A program made the position numbers and the translations under genes. From Caldilineaceae bacterium (lineage in GTDB: Bacteria > Chloroflexota > Anaerolineae > Caldilineales > Caldilineaceae), in NCBI GenBank assembly GCA_019637645.1, contig JAHBVH010000004.1, forward strand, positions 62,001 to 126,000: a stretch of DNA of 64,000 bases, given 5' to 3'. Below are positions 36,528 through 47,226 of the stretch, one piece after another; position 1 is the first letter of the stretch, and the number at the start of each line of letters is the position of its first letter. Under the pieces are notes generated by a model. That model saw only the letters and a program-made list of their open reading frames with translations, searched no databases and was not told where the DNA came from.

Positions 36528-37376
36528 TTAACGGCTAGCTTCCGCGTGGGCATAGGCGAGGACGGCCTCTTGCCAAGGACGGAGTTCGATCCCCAATGCC
36601 GCCGCAGTTTGGTTGATCAACACGGCATGCAATGGGGGCGGAGCAGGTCGCGGCCATTCGGTCGCGGCAATCGGGTGCAAAGTAATATGACTCCGGCCAT
36701 TGGCCTGGAGAAGCGTTTGGGCAAAGTCAAAGCGGCTGGCATACCCATGATTGACGAGGTGATAGGTGCCATAGTATGTGGTATTTACCAAGCGCACCAC
36801 GGCATCTGCCACATCGGGCGCATAGGAAGGATTCCCAATCTCATTAGCCACCACCCGCAGTTGACCATATTTATCCGCCGCCGCCGTGATCTTGCTGGGG
36901 AAATTGACACCCCCCGGGCCAAAGAGCCATGCTGTTCGTACAATGAAAAGGCGGTCTAGCACTTGTTGTACGGCCACTTCACCGGCAACTTTGCTACGGG
37001 CATAGACACTCTGGGGCGCCGGTTGGTCATATTCTCGATAGAAGTGACCAGGCAGCCCAGAGAAGACTTCATTGGTGCTCACGTGGACCAATGCTGCGCC
37101 ACAGCGTTGACACCCCAAGGCCAAATAATGCGGTCCCAAGGCATTGGTGGCATAGGCTGCATTGGGCTGTGCCTCGGCCCCATCGACGTTGGTCCACGCC
37201 GCCGCGTTGATCACCACGTCCGGTGCCAATGCGGCAACTTGATCGGCAATGGCTGGTTGGGTAAGATCAAATTGAGGCCGTGCCCAACAAGTCAGTCGAT
37301 CCGCAGGACGTTGTTGGAAGCTGACAATCAAGGCTTTTCCCAATTGGCCGGCTGCGCCGACAAGCAACACATGCAT
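36528..37376 (-). CDS. dTDP-4-dehydrorhamnose reductase-like protein
   Basis: A 282-residue RmlD/RfbD family reductase. The N-terminus MHVLLVGAAGQLGKAL is the NADPH loop, VINAAAWTNVDGAE is a hallmark of RmlD, VHVSTNEVFSG carries the catalytic Ser/Thr, and YARSKVAGE the YxxxK pair. RmlD makes dTDP-L-rhamnose from the 4-keto sugar. The other rml genes are not here, so the exact reaction is not proven. ATG 37376 has AGGGG nine bases upstream. The downstream GT2 gene follows closely, consistent with rhamnose transfer to a surface glycan. Confidence 0.88.
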   Translation of the reverse strand: MHVLLVGAAGQLGKALIVSFQQRPADRLTCWARPQFDLTQPAIADQVAALAPDVVINAAAWTNVDGAEAQPNAAYATNALGPHYLALGCQRCGAALVHVSTNEVFSGLPGHFYREYDQPAPQSVYARSKVAGEVAVQQVLDRLFIVRTAWLFGPGGVNFPSKITAAADKYGQLRVVANEIGNPSYAPDVADAVVRLVNTTYYGTYHLVNHGYASRFDFAQTLLQANGRSHITLHPIAATEWPRPAPPPLHAVLINQTAAALGIELRPWQEAVLAYAHAEASR

Positions 37377-37466
37377 CCTCAATAACCCCTATGAGTGTCT
37401 ACTTTGTTTGCCACGGTTATTTGTCACCGAACGATGTGCAACGTTTATATAAGTCTAGCGCTTGAT

Positions 37467-37495
37467 GTTGGCGCTATGTTCCCGTAACCGCCGTT
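37467..37495. repeat. Degenerate motif B copy
   Basis: GTTGGCGCTATGTTCCCGTA followed by ACCGCCGTT matches motif B except at several stem positions. It lies in the 268-bp gap between the reductase and the YheT-like gene, where I see no gene or clear promoter. Confidence 0.5.
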
Positions 37496-37644
37496 ATCCT
37501 CGATCTTGCACCATGCCAGCCGTGTGATTCTGGCGCGTTCTGCCACACATTCCTGGCTCCACAGCCCAAGCTGACAGTTATGAACTCCGTTCAGTATAAC
37601 ACAAGCAATCTAATTTGCCGAAGTAAGGAAGCACGATGGCTAGT

Positions 37645-38739
37645 CTATACAATTTTCGTGGCAGAATCGACATTCTCACCGGCGAGCAACGACGATAACA
37701 CCAACGCGGGTAAGTAATGTTGGAAGGGAAAAATATTCACAAAGCCCACATGGCCGCCCGTTGGATATAGATAACGCGTCAACAAGGGATGCAACGGGAA
37801 GGCGAGCAAGTCTGCCGGATCGATCACGGGGTCATCCATGGCCGCAATGATGGTAACCGGGACAGTCAATTGAGCCAGATCCGCGGTTTGCACACGATAG
37901 GCCGCAAAATAATCGTCGGCATTGGTAAAGTCTGCCAACGCCGACCGGTAGTGGCGGATCAACCAGTCGGTCATGCCACGAATGGTGGGGATGGCGTGCA
38001 GAGGCGCAAAGGCATAGCATTGGGGAAAGAGCGCTTGCTTGGCGAGCAAAGAGGCCAGCCACCGCTTACGAAAGTAGTGACGATAGATCGGGTGGCTATC
38101 GATTAGATCGGTCGCGCGGGCGGGGTTGGCCGCGGGATTGACGGCAATGATTTGAGCCAACTGGGCAAAAGGCCGTGTCCGATGATAACCAGCGAGGCGC
38201 AGTGCAAAATTACCCCCCATCGAGACCCCAACGATCGAGAGGGGCAACCCAGCAGCCCAGCCACTTAGTTGCCGGATGGCGGCCGCGGCTTCTTCCAAGA
38301 GGATCCCCAGGAAAAGGCCGCGGTTGAGGGCGTAGCGATCCACATGACGATCAGGCCCATGATCGCGAAAGTTTAAGCGCATGACGGCAAAGCCCGCCGC
38401 GGTCAAGGCATCGGTCAAGATCAGAGCATAATTCGAATGACTACAACCTTCCCAACCATGCAGCAACACAACGAGACCCCGCTGCTCATCGAGAGAGAGA
38501 GGCGGCGTATAGTAGGCTAGCAGACGTACGGTTTGGCCTTCATCTATGGGCAAGAGGCTAGGCCCAGCATCGAGCAGTAGCGGTTGCTCTTGGGCCAGAC
38601 AACGGATCTGTGCCGGTGCACGGCGCGCCAGCAACGTCTGGATATGCCCCGAACGCACTAGGCGATGGGGGGCAAATGGTGCGAGAAAAGGCTGTACGCT
38701 TTGGCGTGCGACAGGATTAGCTGGCCGATGATCAATCAT
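37645..38739 (-). CDS. YheT-like alpha/beta hydrolase
   Basis: A 364-residue alpha/beta hydrolase of the YheT/ABHD1-like family. VVLLHGWEGCSHSNY is the family oxyanion region, RLNFRDHGPDRHV a diagnostic block, IVGVSMGGNFALRLAG the nucleophile elbow with Ser, MDDPVIDPADL holds the acid Asp, and TGGHVGF the catalytic His. Members are carboxylesterases of unclear physiological substrate. AAGGAG lies 12 bases before the ATG. The gene stands between two spacers and is probably monocistronic. Confidence 0.92.
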   Translation of the reverse strand: MIDHRPANPVARQSVQPFLAPFAPHRLVRSGHIQTLLARRAPAQIRCLAQEQPLLLDAGPSLLPIDEGQTVRLLAYYTPPLSLDEQRGLVVLLHGWEGCSHSNYALILTDALTAAGFAVMRLNFRDHGPDRHVDRYALNRGLFLGILLEEAAAAIRQLSGWAAGLPLSIVGVSMGGNFALRLAGYHRTRPFAQLAQIIAVNPAANPARATDLIDSHPIYRHYFRKRWLASLLAKQALFPQCYAFAPLHAIPTIRGMTDWLIRHYRSALADFTNADDYFAAYRVQTADLAQLTVPVTIIAAMDDPVIDPADLLAFPLHPLLTRYLYPTGGHVGFVNIFPFQHYLPALVLSSLLAGENVDSATKIV

Positions 38740-38872
38740 CCGATGTTCTACTCCTTACCTGCTTTTGCCCCTTACTTGCCCCATTACACTAGCCTTTGGG
38801 CATAGCCCATTCGATTTTTACCGACACAGCCGGGGCAGCAGCTGGCCCTTTCCAACAAATGGAGCGAAACGT

Positions 38873-40366
38873 CTACTCGTCCGCACCAAGTGGAATCGTT
38901 AGCTCGACAATCGTGCCAGCGCGATCAGGGCGGTTACGCAGCTGACAGCTGCCGCCTACTTCCCAGACCAAGGCCGCCACCATGGTTAGGCCCAGTCCCA
39001 TACCGGGCACCTCACCCGTAAAATATTTTTCCGCTTGATAATAAGGCAACCAGACCTTATCCAACTGTTCGGGAGTCAGCACCACCCCATCGTCAATGAC
39101 ACGTAGTTGGGCCAGGGTCGGCGTCAGCGACACTAGCTCGACGGCAATCGATGGGGCTTGGCGCGGGTGAAACTTTTTTGCGTTTTCCAACAGTTCCCAT
39201 AGCACACATTCAATCGCTCGAGTTGTGAGTTGGAGACTACGCTCCCTGGCAAAATCATTCTGAACTGTTACATGGTTGAGCGCCAACCCCATGCCAATTT
39301 GCTTCAGGAGATCTTCTAAATGGGTTGTTAAAAAGGCATCACCAGAGTGGGCACTGACGGGCATGCGCAGATATTGCAGAATGTCGCCAATCGTGTGGTT
39401 GAGGCGGTCAACCCCAGAAGCGATCAAACGCGCGACTTCTTGGATTTGTGCTCTAGATAGGTTCTCAACCATTTCTGGCATCAACAATTGTAAGCCACCA
39501 GAGATCGCATGGAGCGGTGTATTCAGCTTGTGCATGACCATGGAATGAAAGGTCCAAATATCGCGTCGGTTACTCATTTGGTCCGTTACATCGCGCAGCC
39601 GCAGCAACCGTTGCAGATTGTCCCCCTCCATTTGGCTTAAGAGCGTGACTTCGAGCCAGAGCGCTTGGGCATTACTGGTTTCGGGGCGAATCAAATAGAT
39701 AGGAAGCTCGGGTTGCCAATTGCGTTCGTCGAGCAATTTTTTCCAAGCTTCAAGCGGTTCCCGGCGAAAGCTTTCACCGATATAGGTCAGAAAGTCATGT
39801 TGGGTGGGTAAGGGCGCATTGACGGACAATTCTAACCAAGAGAGGGCACGCGCATTGGCATAGAGTAGTTCATTGGCCTTGCCCAACAAAACATAGCCAT
39901 CATCGGCTTGATCCACCACCCATTCAAAACGGGCGCGCTCATCCAGCAGCCGCCGGTAACGATTGAGGCGTGTAATGGTCCGTACCCGGGCCCGCAACTC
40001 AGCGTGGTCAAAGGGTTTCGTGACAAAATCATCTGCACCCGCTTCGATCCCTTGTAAACGCGATTGGCGATCATCAAGCGCAGTCACAAGGATGATGGGA
40101 ATATTAGCCAACCGCGGATTGGCCCGCAAGCGACGACAGACCTCAAAGCCGTCCATCCCTGGCATCATCACATCGAGCAAGAGTAAATCAGGGGTAAGCT
40201 CTTCGGCTTTTTCAAGCGCTTCGGGGCCATTGCAAGCAAAGGCAAGCTGATATACAGGCGATTGCAACAAGGCTTCCAGAATTTCTCGCCCCGTTTCGGT
40301 GTCGTCCACAATTAAAATGATGCTTTTTGATTGCAAGTTGTACCTTCCAACGTCCTCAACCATCAT
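38873..40366 (-). CDS. Receiver-PAS histidine kinase (REC-HK)
   Basis: A protein of about 497 residues. The N-terminal receiver has ILIVDDTETG (acid pocket), LLLDVMMPGMDG (phospho-Asp), VTALDD (Thr) and FVTKPF (Lys), so it looks active. A short PAS-like region (YVLLGKANELLYANARAL) follows, then HisKA with MVMHKLNTPLHAISG and HATPase with LLENAKKF, DDGVVLTPE and MGLGLTMVAAL. The D box is less canonical than DxGxG. Such kinases usually act inside phosphorelays fed by other kinases, possibly those nearby. The start is uncertain: ATG 40366 or 40363, with a weak ribosome site. Confidence 0.9.
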   Translation of the reverse strand: MMVEDVGRYNLQSKSIILIVDDTETGREILEALLQSPVYQLAFACNGPEALEKAEELTPDLLLLDVMMPGMDGFEVCRRLRANPRLANIPIILVTALDDRQSRLQGIEAGADDFVTKPFDHAELRARVRTITRLNRYRRLLDERARFEWVVDQADDGYVLLGKANELLYANARALSWLELSVNAPLPTQHDFLTYIGESFRREPLEAWKKLLDERNWQPELPIYLIRPETSNAQALWLEVTLLSQMEGDNLQRLLRLRDVTDQMSNRRDIWTFHSMVMHKLNTPLHAISGGLQLLMPEMVENLSRAQIQEVARLIASGVDRLNHTIGDILQYLRMPVSAHSGDAFLTTHLEDLLKQIGMGLALNHVTVQNDFARERSLQLTTRAIECVLWELLENAKKFHPRQAPSIAVELVSLTPTLAQLRVIDDGVVLTPEQLDKVWLPYYQAEKYFTGEVPGMGLGLTMVAALVWEVGGSCQLRNRPDRAGTIVELTIPLGADE

Positions 40367-40470
40367 GCTCACTAACGGGGAAATAGGGCAGAGCAACCAT
40401 GCTACCACACCATCCCTCACGGTGGCACGCGCTTGGTATCAGGGCTGATCGTCCTAGTGGTTCTTGGTAG

Positions 40471-40490
40471 TTTACCGAATATCGGGTAAA
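40471..40490. promoter_or_regulatory. Small palindrome in the divergent spacer, possible operator
   Basis: TTTACC (40471-40476) and GGTAAA (40485-40490) form a 6-bp inverted repeat eight bases apart. It lies in the 375-bp gap between the divergent REC kinase and glutamine cyclotransferase-like genes, nearer the former. Nothing else is recognised in that spacer, which turns AT-rich towards 40630. Confidence 0.3.
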
Positions 40491-40741
40491 GTTGGCGAAT
40501 TGTCGCTAGACTTGAATAAAGTATCACTTCGTTCCTATGCGCCGCTAGCCAGCCAGCTTATCTTCTGCTACACTATAACAATATCAAATTTTACAGTTCT
40601 CTTACAATTTTATTTGAGTAGTATACACGTACAGTGTTCTACGACAATACGCCACCGCCTCTAGGCCGATAACCTGTAGGCAATAACCCAGAGACCGCGT
40701 AGGCAGCCGGCATACGACTGAGTAGGACAAAAGGAAAAAGC

Positions 40742-41740
40742 ATGGTTGGGCGATTGATTCCCTTCATCTATCAACAGAGAGTCCCGCAAGAGACCCAAGA
40801 CCGTGGCCGCAGCCCAGCCCGCCAACGAGCCTGGCTGCGGCTGCTCTTTGGCATTGCTTTCCTCTTGGTCAGTGGTTGTGGTACAGACCGACCAACACCG
40901 ACACCACAGCCACCATCGGCTTCGCCAACCGCTTCGCCTCCGCCCCCCACGCTCACCCAAGCCGCAACGGTAAGTCCCTTGCCCACACCGGTAGCAGCGT
41001 TTGTATCGCCCCTTCTACCGACACCGGCGATTGCACCAGCCCCGCGGCGCTATACCTATGAAGTTGTACAGTCTTTTCCCCATGATCCGCAAGCCTTTAC
41101 CCAAGGCTTATTGTTCGATGAGGGCCTGCTCTATGAAGGCACCGGCCTCTATGGCCGCTCTTCGCTACGGCGTGTCGACCTGACCAGTGGCACTGTATTG
41201 ACCACGGTCACTTTACCCGAACGTTTCTTTGGGGAAGGCATCACCATTGTTGGCGATCAGCTCTATCAATTAACTTGGCGTGAGCAGACCGGCTTTATTT
41301 ATGATAAAACGACCTTCAAACTCCTTCAAGAGTTCACCTATCCGACAGAAGGATGGGGGATTACTTTTGATGGGACCCGCCTGATCATGAGCGATGGCAC
41401 AGCACGGCTTTACTTTTGGGACCCCGTGACGCTGGCTGACGTAGGTTTTCTTGATGTCTATGACGACCAAGGCCCCGTCACCCAACTCAATGAGCTGGAA
41501 TATATTGAAGGGGAAATCTTTGCCAATATCTGGCAAACCGACCGCATTGCCCGCATCGATCCGAGCAGCGGCGCCGTGGTTGGGTGGATTGATCTCACGG
41601 GGCTCCTGCCAGAGGCAGAGCGCACAGTCGCGACCGATGTGCTAAACGGTATTGCCTATCTGCCGGCAGAGAAGCAACTGTTTGTTACTGGAAAACTATG
41701 GCCGCGCCTGTTCGAAATACGCCTCATTCCTCAGGACTAA
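40742..41740 (+). CDS. Glutaminyl-peptide cyclotransferase-like lipoprotein
   Basis: A 332-residue protein. A lipobox (LLVSGC) at about residue 43 is followed by a Thr/Pro/Ser spacer, then a five-bladed propeller of the plant/bacterial glutamine cyclotransferase family: [61 protein letters not shown] and [16 protein letters not shown]. Family members turn N-terminal Gln into pyroglutamate. The anchored form would work outside the membrane on exported peptides. AAAGGA precedes ATG 40742 by eight bases. The hybrid kinase gene follows 190 bp downstream. Confidence 0.92.
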   Translation: MVGRLIPFIYQQRVPQETQDRGRSPARQRAWLRLLFGIAFLLVSGCGTDRPTPTPQPPSASPTASPPPPTLTQAATVSPLPTPVAAFVSPLLPTPAIAPAPRRYTYEVVQSFPHDPQAFTQGLLFDEGLLYEGTGLYGRSSLRRVDLTSGTVLTTVTLPERFFGEGITIVGDQLYQLTWREQTGFIYDKTTFKLLQEFTYPTEGWGITFDGTRLIMSDGTARLYFWDPVTLADVGFLDVYDDQGPVTQLNELEYIEGEIFANIWQTDRIARIDPSSGAVVGWIDLTGLLPEAERTVATDVLNGIAYLPAEKQLFVTGKLWPRLFEIRLIPQD

Positions 41741-41799
41741 GCTGATCAGTTCTCATCTACGCGGCGTGACGCGCTTGGGCAAAAGCCGCCAGCCGCTTT

Positions 41800-41827
41800 C
41801 GTTGGCGATCGTGGGAACCACAGAGCC
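41800..41827. repeat. Motif B copy before the hybrid kinase gene
   Basis: CGTTGGCGATCGTGGG (from 41800) and ACCACAGAGCC (to 41827) match motif B in reverse orientation, with the flank GCTTT. It lies between the cyclotransferase-like gene and the chosen kinase start, in a frame that is open but looks non-coding. Confidence 0.7.
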
Positions 41828-41930
41828 ACCCCCAATGACAAGGGAAGGGAACGACACAGAAGCATTGACGTCGCACCGCCCGAGCCGGTGCAATCGACCA
41901 GAGAAAAAGGCGTTTAGGACAGCAATCGCT

Positions 41931-44129
41931 ATGCCCCACTTTACGCACAAGGTACTTCGTGCAATTTTAGGGGAAAAGTTCCCAACCAATCATACGCAGG
42001 AGTATTATCTTCTTCAATATCTAACCCTCGCCTTGATTGTCATGGGCACTTTTCTGTTGGCCATTGCGCTCTTGGTCATTATTCCACTGCAACAAACGCA
42101 CTTGGGCCTGTTAACCTTGGGCTTTGGTAGCCTCTATCTTGCCAACCTCCCTTTGCTCCGCCGCTCGCGTTCAATCAAACTGACTGGCTTTGTCTTTGTC
42201 AGCGAACAACTCGCTGTGTTGGTTACCCTTACTTATCTCCATGGCAAAAATGATCCGGTCTTTTATAGTTGGTATCCCATCGTGATTCTTACCGCAGCCT
42301 TTGTATTAGGACGCTGGTGGGGAATAGGAATTGCCATTGGCCTTACGCTCCACTTCTGGCTCTTTGAATATCTGACACGCGCCGGGTATGTGTACCCACC
42401 CAATGCACCACTCTTTACAGCCGATCTCCAAGCCCTGGCCTTGCTCCTCGCGATGCCTTTGGCCCTTCTCTCGATTGGGATTCTCTGTTGGTTTTTCGAA
42501 GATATCCGCAAACAAGCTGAAATTCAATCACGCCAAGCCGAGCAACGGTTGCGCATGTTTCTAGCCAATATGAGTCATGAAATTCGTACCCCTATGAATG
42601 GTGTCATCGGCATGAGCAATCTTCTGCTCGATACAGAGCTCACCGAAGAGCAGCGCGACTTTGCCGATACGATACGCACCAGCAGCGAATCATTGTTAAC
42701 GATTGTCAATGAAGTGCTCGACTTTTCCAAAATTGAATCGGGTAATATGACGCTAGACGCCCAACCTTTTGATCTACGCCGCTGTATTGAAGAAGCGCTT
42801 GACCTCCTGGCACCCCAGGCAACTCAGAAAGGGCTAGAGTTGCTTTATCTCGTCGAAGATCAGGTGCCGAGCCGCCCCATTGGCGACGCGGTGCGCTTAC
42901 GGCAGATATTGGTCAATCTCTTATCCAATGCCATTAAATTTACGGAACAAGGCGAAGTCTTTATCCATGTGGGGGCACGGCGTAACCTCGAGAAAGGGCA
43001 TGAAGTTCACTTTCGCGTGCGCGATACCGGCATTGGCATCCCCAACCACCAACTCCCCCAGCTTTTTCGTTCCTTTACCCAACTAGGCCAATCCACAACG
43101 CGGCGGGCCGGAGGCACCGGGCTTGGCTTAGTCATCAGCAGACAGCTTGCGGAAATGATGGGTGGTGAAATTTGGGTAGACAGTAAAGAAGGGGTAGGAT
43201 CAACCTTTCACTTTACGATCCAGGTCACCACCGGTGCCACTGAAGCAGCCCATTTGCCTGGTATTCATCCGGCCCTGGTTGGGCAGCGGGTGCTGGTGAT
43301 CGACGATAACATAACCAGCCGCCACATTCTCCGGCGTCATCTGCTCAACTGGGATATGGTGCCTGTGGAGGCCAACAGCCAAGACGAAGCCTTAGCTTAT
43401 TTTGAGCAAGGACGCGAAATTGATATTATCTTAGTCGACACAACCCTCCACGGCATGGAAGAGTTTGCATTAGTACGCGCGTTGCGCCGCTTTCCCCAGC
43501 TACGCGAGACGCCGCTCCTTTTACTAACCCCCATGAGCAAGGCAAATCTTCAACAACAGAGCCGAGGACTGGGCGTGATCAATATATTGTACAAGCCGCT
43601 GAAACCAGCGCTCTTGCACGAGCTCTTGATTCGTCAATTTGATCCATCGCTGGCTGCGCCGCCCCCCCAACCAACCCTGCCCCACCGCGCAACGGCGCAG
43701 GTCCAACACCGGCGCGCATTGAACATTTTATTGGTCGAAGATAATGCTGTCAATCAAAAAGTGGCCTTACGTATCTTAGAGCGCCTAGGCTATCACGCCG
43801 ATGTAGCCGCCAATGGGGCCAATGCCATCCGCGCCGTACGTCGCCAGCCCTATGATGTTATCTTGATGGATCTACACATGCCGGAGGTTGACGGCCTTGA
43901 AGCCACCCGCCAGATATTGCAAGATGAATCGTTGGAACACAAGCCATATATTGTTGCCTTAACCGCTGCTGCTATGGATGATGATGAAGAACGCTGCCGA
44001 CAGGCAGGTATGGAAGATTTCTTGACCAAACCGATTCGGACAAGTGATATTTTAAGTGTCTTAGAGCGTTATCGTCTGCGGAGTGAACAGCTGCCCAAGC
44101 GCCCACGCAAAGGCGTTCCTCTGCGCTAG
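41931..44129 (+). CDS. Hybrid sensor histidine kinase with two receivers
   Basis: A 732-residue membrane kinase. About six hydrophobic segments fill residues 25-190. HisKA has [17 protein letters not shown] (BarA-like H box). HATPase has [16 protein letters not shown] and GTGLGLVIS. The first receiver has VIDDN, IILVDTT and YKPL; the second has [18 protein letters not shown] and FLTKPI. Both look able to take phosphate, yet no Hpt domain follows, so a separate Hpt protein or reverse transfer is expected. I chose ATG 41931 because the membrane region follows and AGGA lies 11 bases upstream; the open frame reaches back into the previous gene. Confidence 0.93.
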   Translation: MPHFTHKVLRAILGEKFPTNHTQEYYLLQYLTLALIVMGTFLLAIALLVIIPLQQTHLGLLTLGFGSLYLANLPLLRRSRSIKLTGFVFVSEQLAVLVTLTYLHGKNDPVFYSWYPIVILTAAFVLGRWWGIGIAIGLTLHFWLFEYLTRAGYVYPPNAPLFTADLQALALLLAMPLALLSIGILCWFFEDIRKQAEIQSRQAEQRLRMFLANMSHEIRTPMNGVIGMSNLLLDTELTEEQRDFADTIRTSSESLLTIVNEVLDFSKIESGNMTLDAQPFDLRRCIEEALDLLAPQATQKGLELLYLVEDQVPSRPIGDAVRLRQILVNLLSNAIKFTEQGEVFIHVGARRNLEKGHEVHFRVRDTGIGIPNHQLPQLFRSFTQLGQSTTRRAGGTGLGLVISRQLAEMMGGEIWVDSKEGVGSTFHFTIQVTTGATEAAHLPGIHPALVGQRVLVIDDNITSRHILRRHLLNWDMVPVEANSQDEALAYFEQGREIDIILVDTTLHGMEEFALVRALRRFPQLRETPLLLLTPMSKANLQQQSRGLGVINILYKPLKPALLHELLIRQFDPSLAAPPPQPTLPHRATAQVQHRRALNILLVEDNAVNQKVALRILERLGYHADVAANGANAIRAVRRQPYDVILMDLHMPEVDGLEATRQILQDESLEHKPYIVALTAAAMDDDEERCRQAGMEDFLTKPIRTSDILSVLERYRLRSEQLPKRPRKGVPLR

Positions 44130-44288
44130 CTCTTCATGGGCAGTAGGCTTGTAAAGAACTTACAGAGAGCCAAGCCGATGACAAGCATTTTGAAGAACTG
44201 TCAGATTTCGCTGGGACATGGTATTTACCTAAGTTTTATTGCAAAAAATTTTAATGAGTAGTGTCAAAGGAAAAGATCGAGGAAATTT

Positions 44289-45557
44289 ATGCGCGTTTTG
44301 GTTGTCGGTAATGGCGGACGTGAACATGCCATTGTCTGGAAACTCATCCAATCTCCCCAAGTTCAAGAACTCTTGGTCGCGCCAGGGAACGGTGGCACCC
44401 ACGGGCTGCCCAAAACACGCAATGTTCCCATTGAAGCCACCCAACTGACCGAACTGCGCGATTTTGCCTTGGCGAATCGGGTTGATCTCACCGTTGTCGG
44501 CCCAGAGGCTCCCTTAGTGGCCGGCATTGTCGATCTCTTTACAGCTGCCGGGCTGACCATCTTTGGCCCCACCCAGGTTGCCGCCCAATTAGAAGGCTCG
44601 AAAGCCTTTGCCAAAGCCTTTATGCAGCGCCATAACATCCCCACCGGCGCGGCCGTGAGCTTCACCGATTTTGACGAAGCCATGCGCTATTTGCGCACCC
44701 AAGATGATGCACCCGTGGTCAAGGCTAGCGGCTTGGCCGCGGGCAAAGGCGTGATCCTCCCCGATACCCTCGAAGAGGCCGCCGCCACGGTGCGCGCCAT
44801 GATGCTAGATGGACGCTTTGGGCAGGCCGGGACCGAAGTGGTGCTCGAAGAACGGCTCACCGGCGAGGAGCTTTCTGTCCTTGCCTTTTGTGACGGGCAA
44901 GCGGCTTTGGTGCTCCCGGCTGCCCAAGATCATAAGCGCCTATTGGATCGCGACCGGGGTCCGAACACAGGCGGCATGGGTGCCTTTGCGCCCTCGCCCT
45001 TGGCAACCCCCGCGCTCATCGAAGAAATTACCCAGACCGTTCTGCTGCCAACCTTGCGGGGGATGGCCGCCGAAGGCACCCCCTATCGTGGCGTACTCTA
45101 CGCAGGCATGATGTTAACACCCAATGGTCCCAAAGTGATTGAATTTAACTGCCGCCTTGGTGACCCGGAAACCCAAGTCATCTTGCCATTGTTGGAAAGT
45201 GATCTGCTCGATCTGATCCAAGCCGCGCTAACCGGAACCCTGGCCACCGTCAAACCAACCTGGTCGACGGGCGCGGCGGCTACCGTGGTGATGGCCTCAC
45301 GCGGCTACCCAGATGAATCTGAAACGGGCTATGAGATTACCGGCATTGCCGCGGCCGAACGGGAGGGCGCGCAGGTTTTTCATGCTGGCACCAAATATGT
45401 ACAAGAACGGCTCGTTAACATAGGTGGACGCGTTCTGACCGTCACAGGGGTGGGCGAAACCCTGCGCGCCGCAAGTCAACAAGCCTATGCTGGCATTCGC
45501 CAGATTCACTTTACCGGGGCCCAATACCGCCGTGATATTGGGCAACGCTACCGGTGA
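44289..45557 (+). CDS. purD: Phosphoribosylamine-glycine ligase (GARS)
   Basis: A 422-residue enzyme of normal length for PurD. It joins phosphoribosylamine and glycine with ATP in step two of purine synthesis. The N domain starts MRVLVVGNGGREHAIVWKL. VVGPEAPLVAGIVD follows. The ATP-grasp part has VVKASGLAAGKGVILP, TGEELSVLAFCDGQ, NTGGMGAFAPSP and IEFNCRLGDPETQVILPLL, with the metal ligands Glu and Asn. The C-terminal RVLTVTGVGETL is also typical. GAGGAAA stands five bases before the ATG. No other pur gene is adjacent. Confidence 0.97.
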   Translation: MRVLVVGNGGREHAIVWKLIQSPQVQELLVAPGNGGTHGLPKTRNVPIEATQLTELRDFALANRVDLTVVGPEAPLVAGIVDLFTAAGLTIFGPTQVAAQLEGSKAFAKAFMQRHNIPTGAAVSFTDFDEAMRYLRTQDDAPVVKASGLAAGKGVILPDTLEEAAATVRAMMLDGRFGQAGTEVVLEERLTGEELSVLAFCDGQAALVLPAAQDHKRLLDRDRGPNTGGMGAFAPSPLATPALIEEITQTVLLPTLRGMAAEGTPYRGVLYAGMMLTPNGPKVIEFNCRLGDPETQVILPLLESDLLDLIQAALTGTLATVKPTWSTGAAATVVMASRGYPDESETGYEITGIAAAEREGAQVFHAGTKYVQERLVNIGGRVLTVTGVGETLRAASQQAYAGIRQIHFTGAQYRRDIGQRYR

Positions 45558-45620
45558 TCAACCCGGCGCAGCCCATGAAGTCGCACCACATGGCGAGGTT
45601 CTTTCGATATTGATTACGAG

Positions 45621-45658
45621 CAGCGGTGACCGGTTTGGAAGCTGATCACCGCTGCTGA
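45621..45658. repeat. Motif A-like hairpin after purD
   Basis: AGCAGCGGTGA (45621-45631) and TCACCGCTGCT (45648-45658) pair perfectly. The inner part keeps traces of the motif A core (GACCGGTTTGG), but it no longer pairs well. It starts 64 bp after the purD stop and may terminate it. Confidence 0.7.
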
Positions 45659-45716
45659 GCCATTCATCAAAGGCCAACCGAGCCAACTCCGGTTATCTAG
45701 TTACCAGGGAAACGAA

Positions 45717-47180
45717 ATGACAATCGAAACCAACCAAGAACAACCAACGAAGCTGCCCAAAACAGCTGAAACGCCACAGCCGACTGATGAATTGGTGACA
45801 ACCGAACATGAGTTGGTCATGGACGGCGAATTGCTTGCCTATCGCGCAACCACTGGCACACTGGTCATGAAAGATGAGACAGGCAAGGCCAAGGCCAAGA
45901 TCTTTTTCATTGCCTATACCAAGAAAGCGGTCACTGACCTGAGTACGCGGCCCTTGACCATTTCCTTTAATGGCGGTCCCGGGGCCTCATCGGTTTGGCT
46001 CCATTTGGGCGTTCTCGGGCCCAAACGGGTGCTCAGTGGCGATGTAGATCAATTGCAGCCGCCACCCTATCGCCTTACCGACAACGAGCATACGCTGCTC
46101 AAAGTCAGCGATTTGGTCTTTATTGATCCCGTCAGCACCGGCTATAGTCGGCCAGCACCGGGAGAAGAAGCCAAACAATTTCATGGTTTGGAAAAAGATA
46201 TCGAGTCGGTAGGTGATTTTATTCGCCTCTATGTTACGCGCTACCAACGGTGGTCCTCCCCCAAGTTTCTCATTGGCGAGAGCTATGGGACGACCCGCGC
46301 CGCCGGGCTCGCTGGCTATTTGCAAGAACGTCATGGGATGTACTTAAACGGGCTGATGCTCGTTTCCGTCATCTTGAATTTTCAGACAGCTCGCTTTAAC
46401 GCAGGCAATGATCTGCCCTTTATTCTCTTCTTGCCCACCTATGCCGCCACCGCCTACTATCACGGTCAGATCACATTGCCAGCAGGACAAGATCTCAAGC
46501 AGTTTTTGGCAGACGTCGAGCATTTTGCCCTGCATGAGTACACCTTGGCCCTAATGAAGGGCGATCGGCTCTCCGCAGCTGAACGCCAACCATTAGTCCA
46601 AAAGTTGGCGGCCTACACGGGTCTCTCCCCCACCTATATCGAACAGACCAATCTGCGTATTCATATCCATCGCTTTGTCAAAGAGCTGCTGCGCGACCAA
46701 CGCCGCACGGTCGGTCGTCTCGATACCCGTTTTATCGGCATTGACCGCGACGCGGCGGGGGAACATTTCGAACATGATCCAAGCTATTCCGCCATTCAAG
46801 GCGCTTATACGGCCACACTGAATGACTATGTCCGCGGTGAGTTGAATTTTGAAAGTGATATTGTCTATGAAATCCTGACCAGCCTCTACGAGAAGTGGGA
46901 TTATAGCAAACATCAGAATCAGTATGTTAACGTGGCCGAAACCTTGCGCAGCGCCATGAGCCAAAATCCTTTCTTACGGCTCCTCGTCGCCAATGGCTAC
47001 TATGACCTCGCCACCCCCTACTTCGCGACAGACTACACGATCAATCACCTCGAATTGGAGCCCGAGCGCCAAGCCAATGTTGTGATGACCTACTATGAAG
47101 CAGGGCACATGATGTATGTCCATGCACCTTCCCTACGCCAACTTGGGCAAGATCTGATCAACTTTGTCCAATCAGCCTAA
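45717..47180 (+). CDS. Serine carboxypeptidase-like protein (S10)
   Basis: A 487-residue alpha/beta hydrolase of peptidase family S10. FNGGPGASSVWLHLG is the oxyanion region. Catalytic Ser189 is in GESYGTTRAAG, Asp430 in NGYYDLATP and His464 in EAGHMMYVH. No signal peptide is seen; the N-terminus (TIETNQEQPTKLPK) is hydrophilic, so the enzyme is probably cytoplasmic or exported by another route, unlike eukaryotic vacuolar S10 enzymes. AGGGAAACGA precedes the ATG. It stands alone between purD and the tRNA gene. Confidence 0.93.
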   Translation: MTIETNQEQPTKLPKTAETPQPTDELVTTEHELVMDGELLAYRATTGTLVMKDETGKAKAKIFFIAYTKKAVTDLSTRPLTISFNGGPGASSVWLHLGVLGPKRVLSGDVDQLQPPPYRLTDNEHTLLKVSDLVFIDPVSTGYSRPAPGEEAKQFHGLEKDIESVGDFIRLYVTRYQRWSSPKFLIGESYGTTRAAGLAGYLQERHGMYLNGLMLVSVILNFQTARFNAGNDLPFILFLPTYAATAYYHGQITLPAGQDLKQFLADVEHFALHEYTLALMKGDRLSAAERQPLVQKLAAYTGLSPTYIEQTNLRIHIHRFVKELLRDQRRTVGRLDTRFIGIDRDAAGEHFEHDPSYSAIQGAYTATLNDYVRGELNFESDIVYEILTSLYEKWDYSKHQNQYVNVAETLRSAMSQNPFLRLLVANGYYDLATPYFATDYTINHLELEPERQANVVMTYYEAGHMMYVHAPSLRQLGQDLINFVQSA

Positions 47181-47226
47181 AAGGCACCGCTACGCGTAGG
47201 TTCGATAGCCGTATACTACGCGCAGA

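Noticed and set aside
41652..41930. N-terminal extension of the hybrid kinase
   Set aside because: This part overlaps the previous gene, contains a motif B repeat and lacks a membrane segment or domain; ATG 41931 is better.
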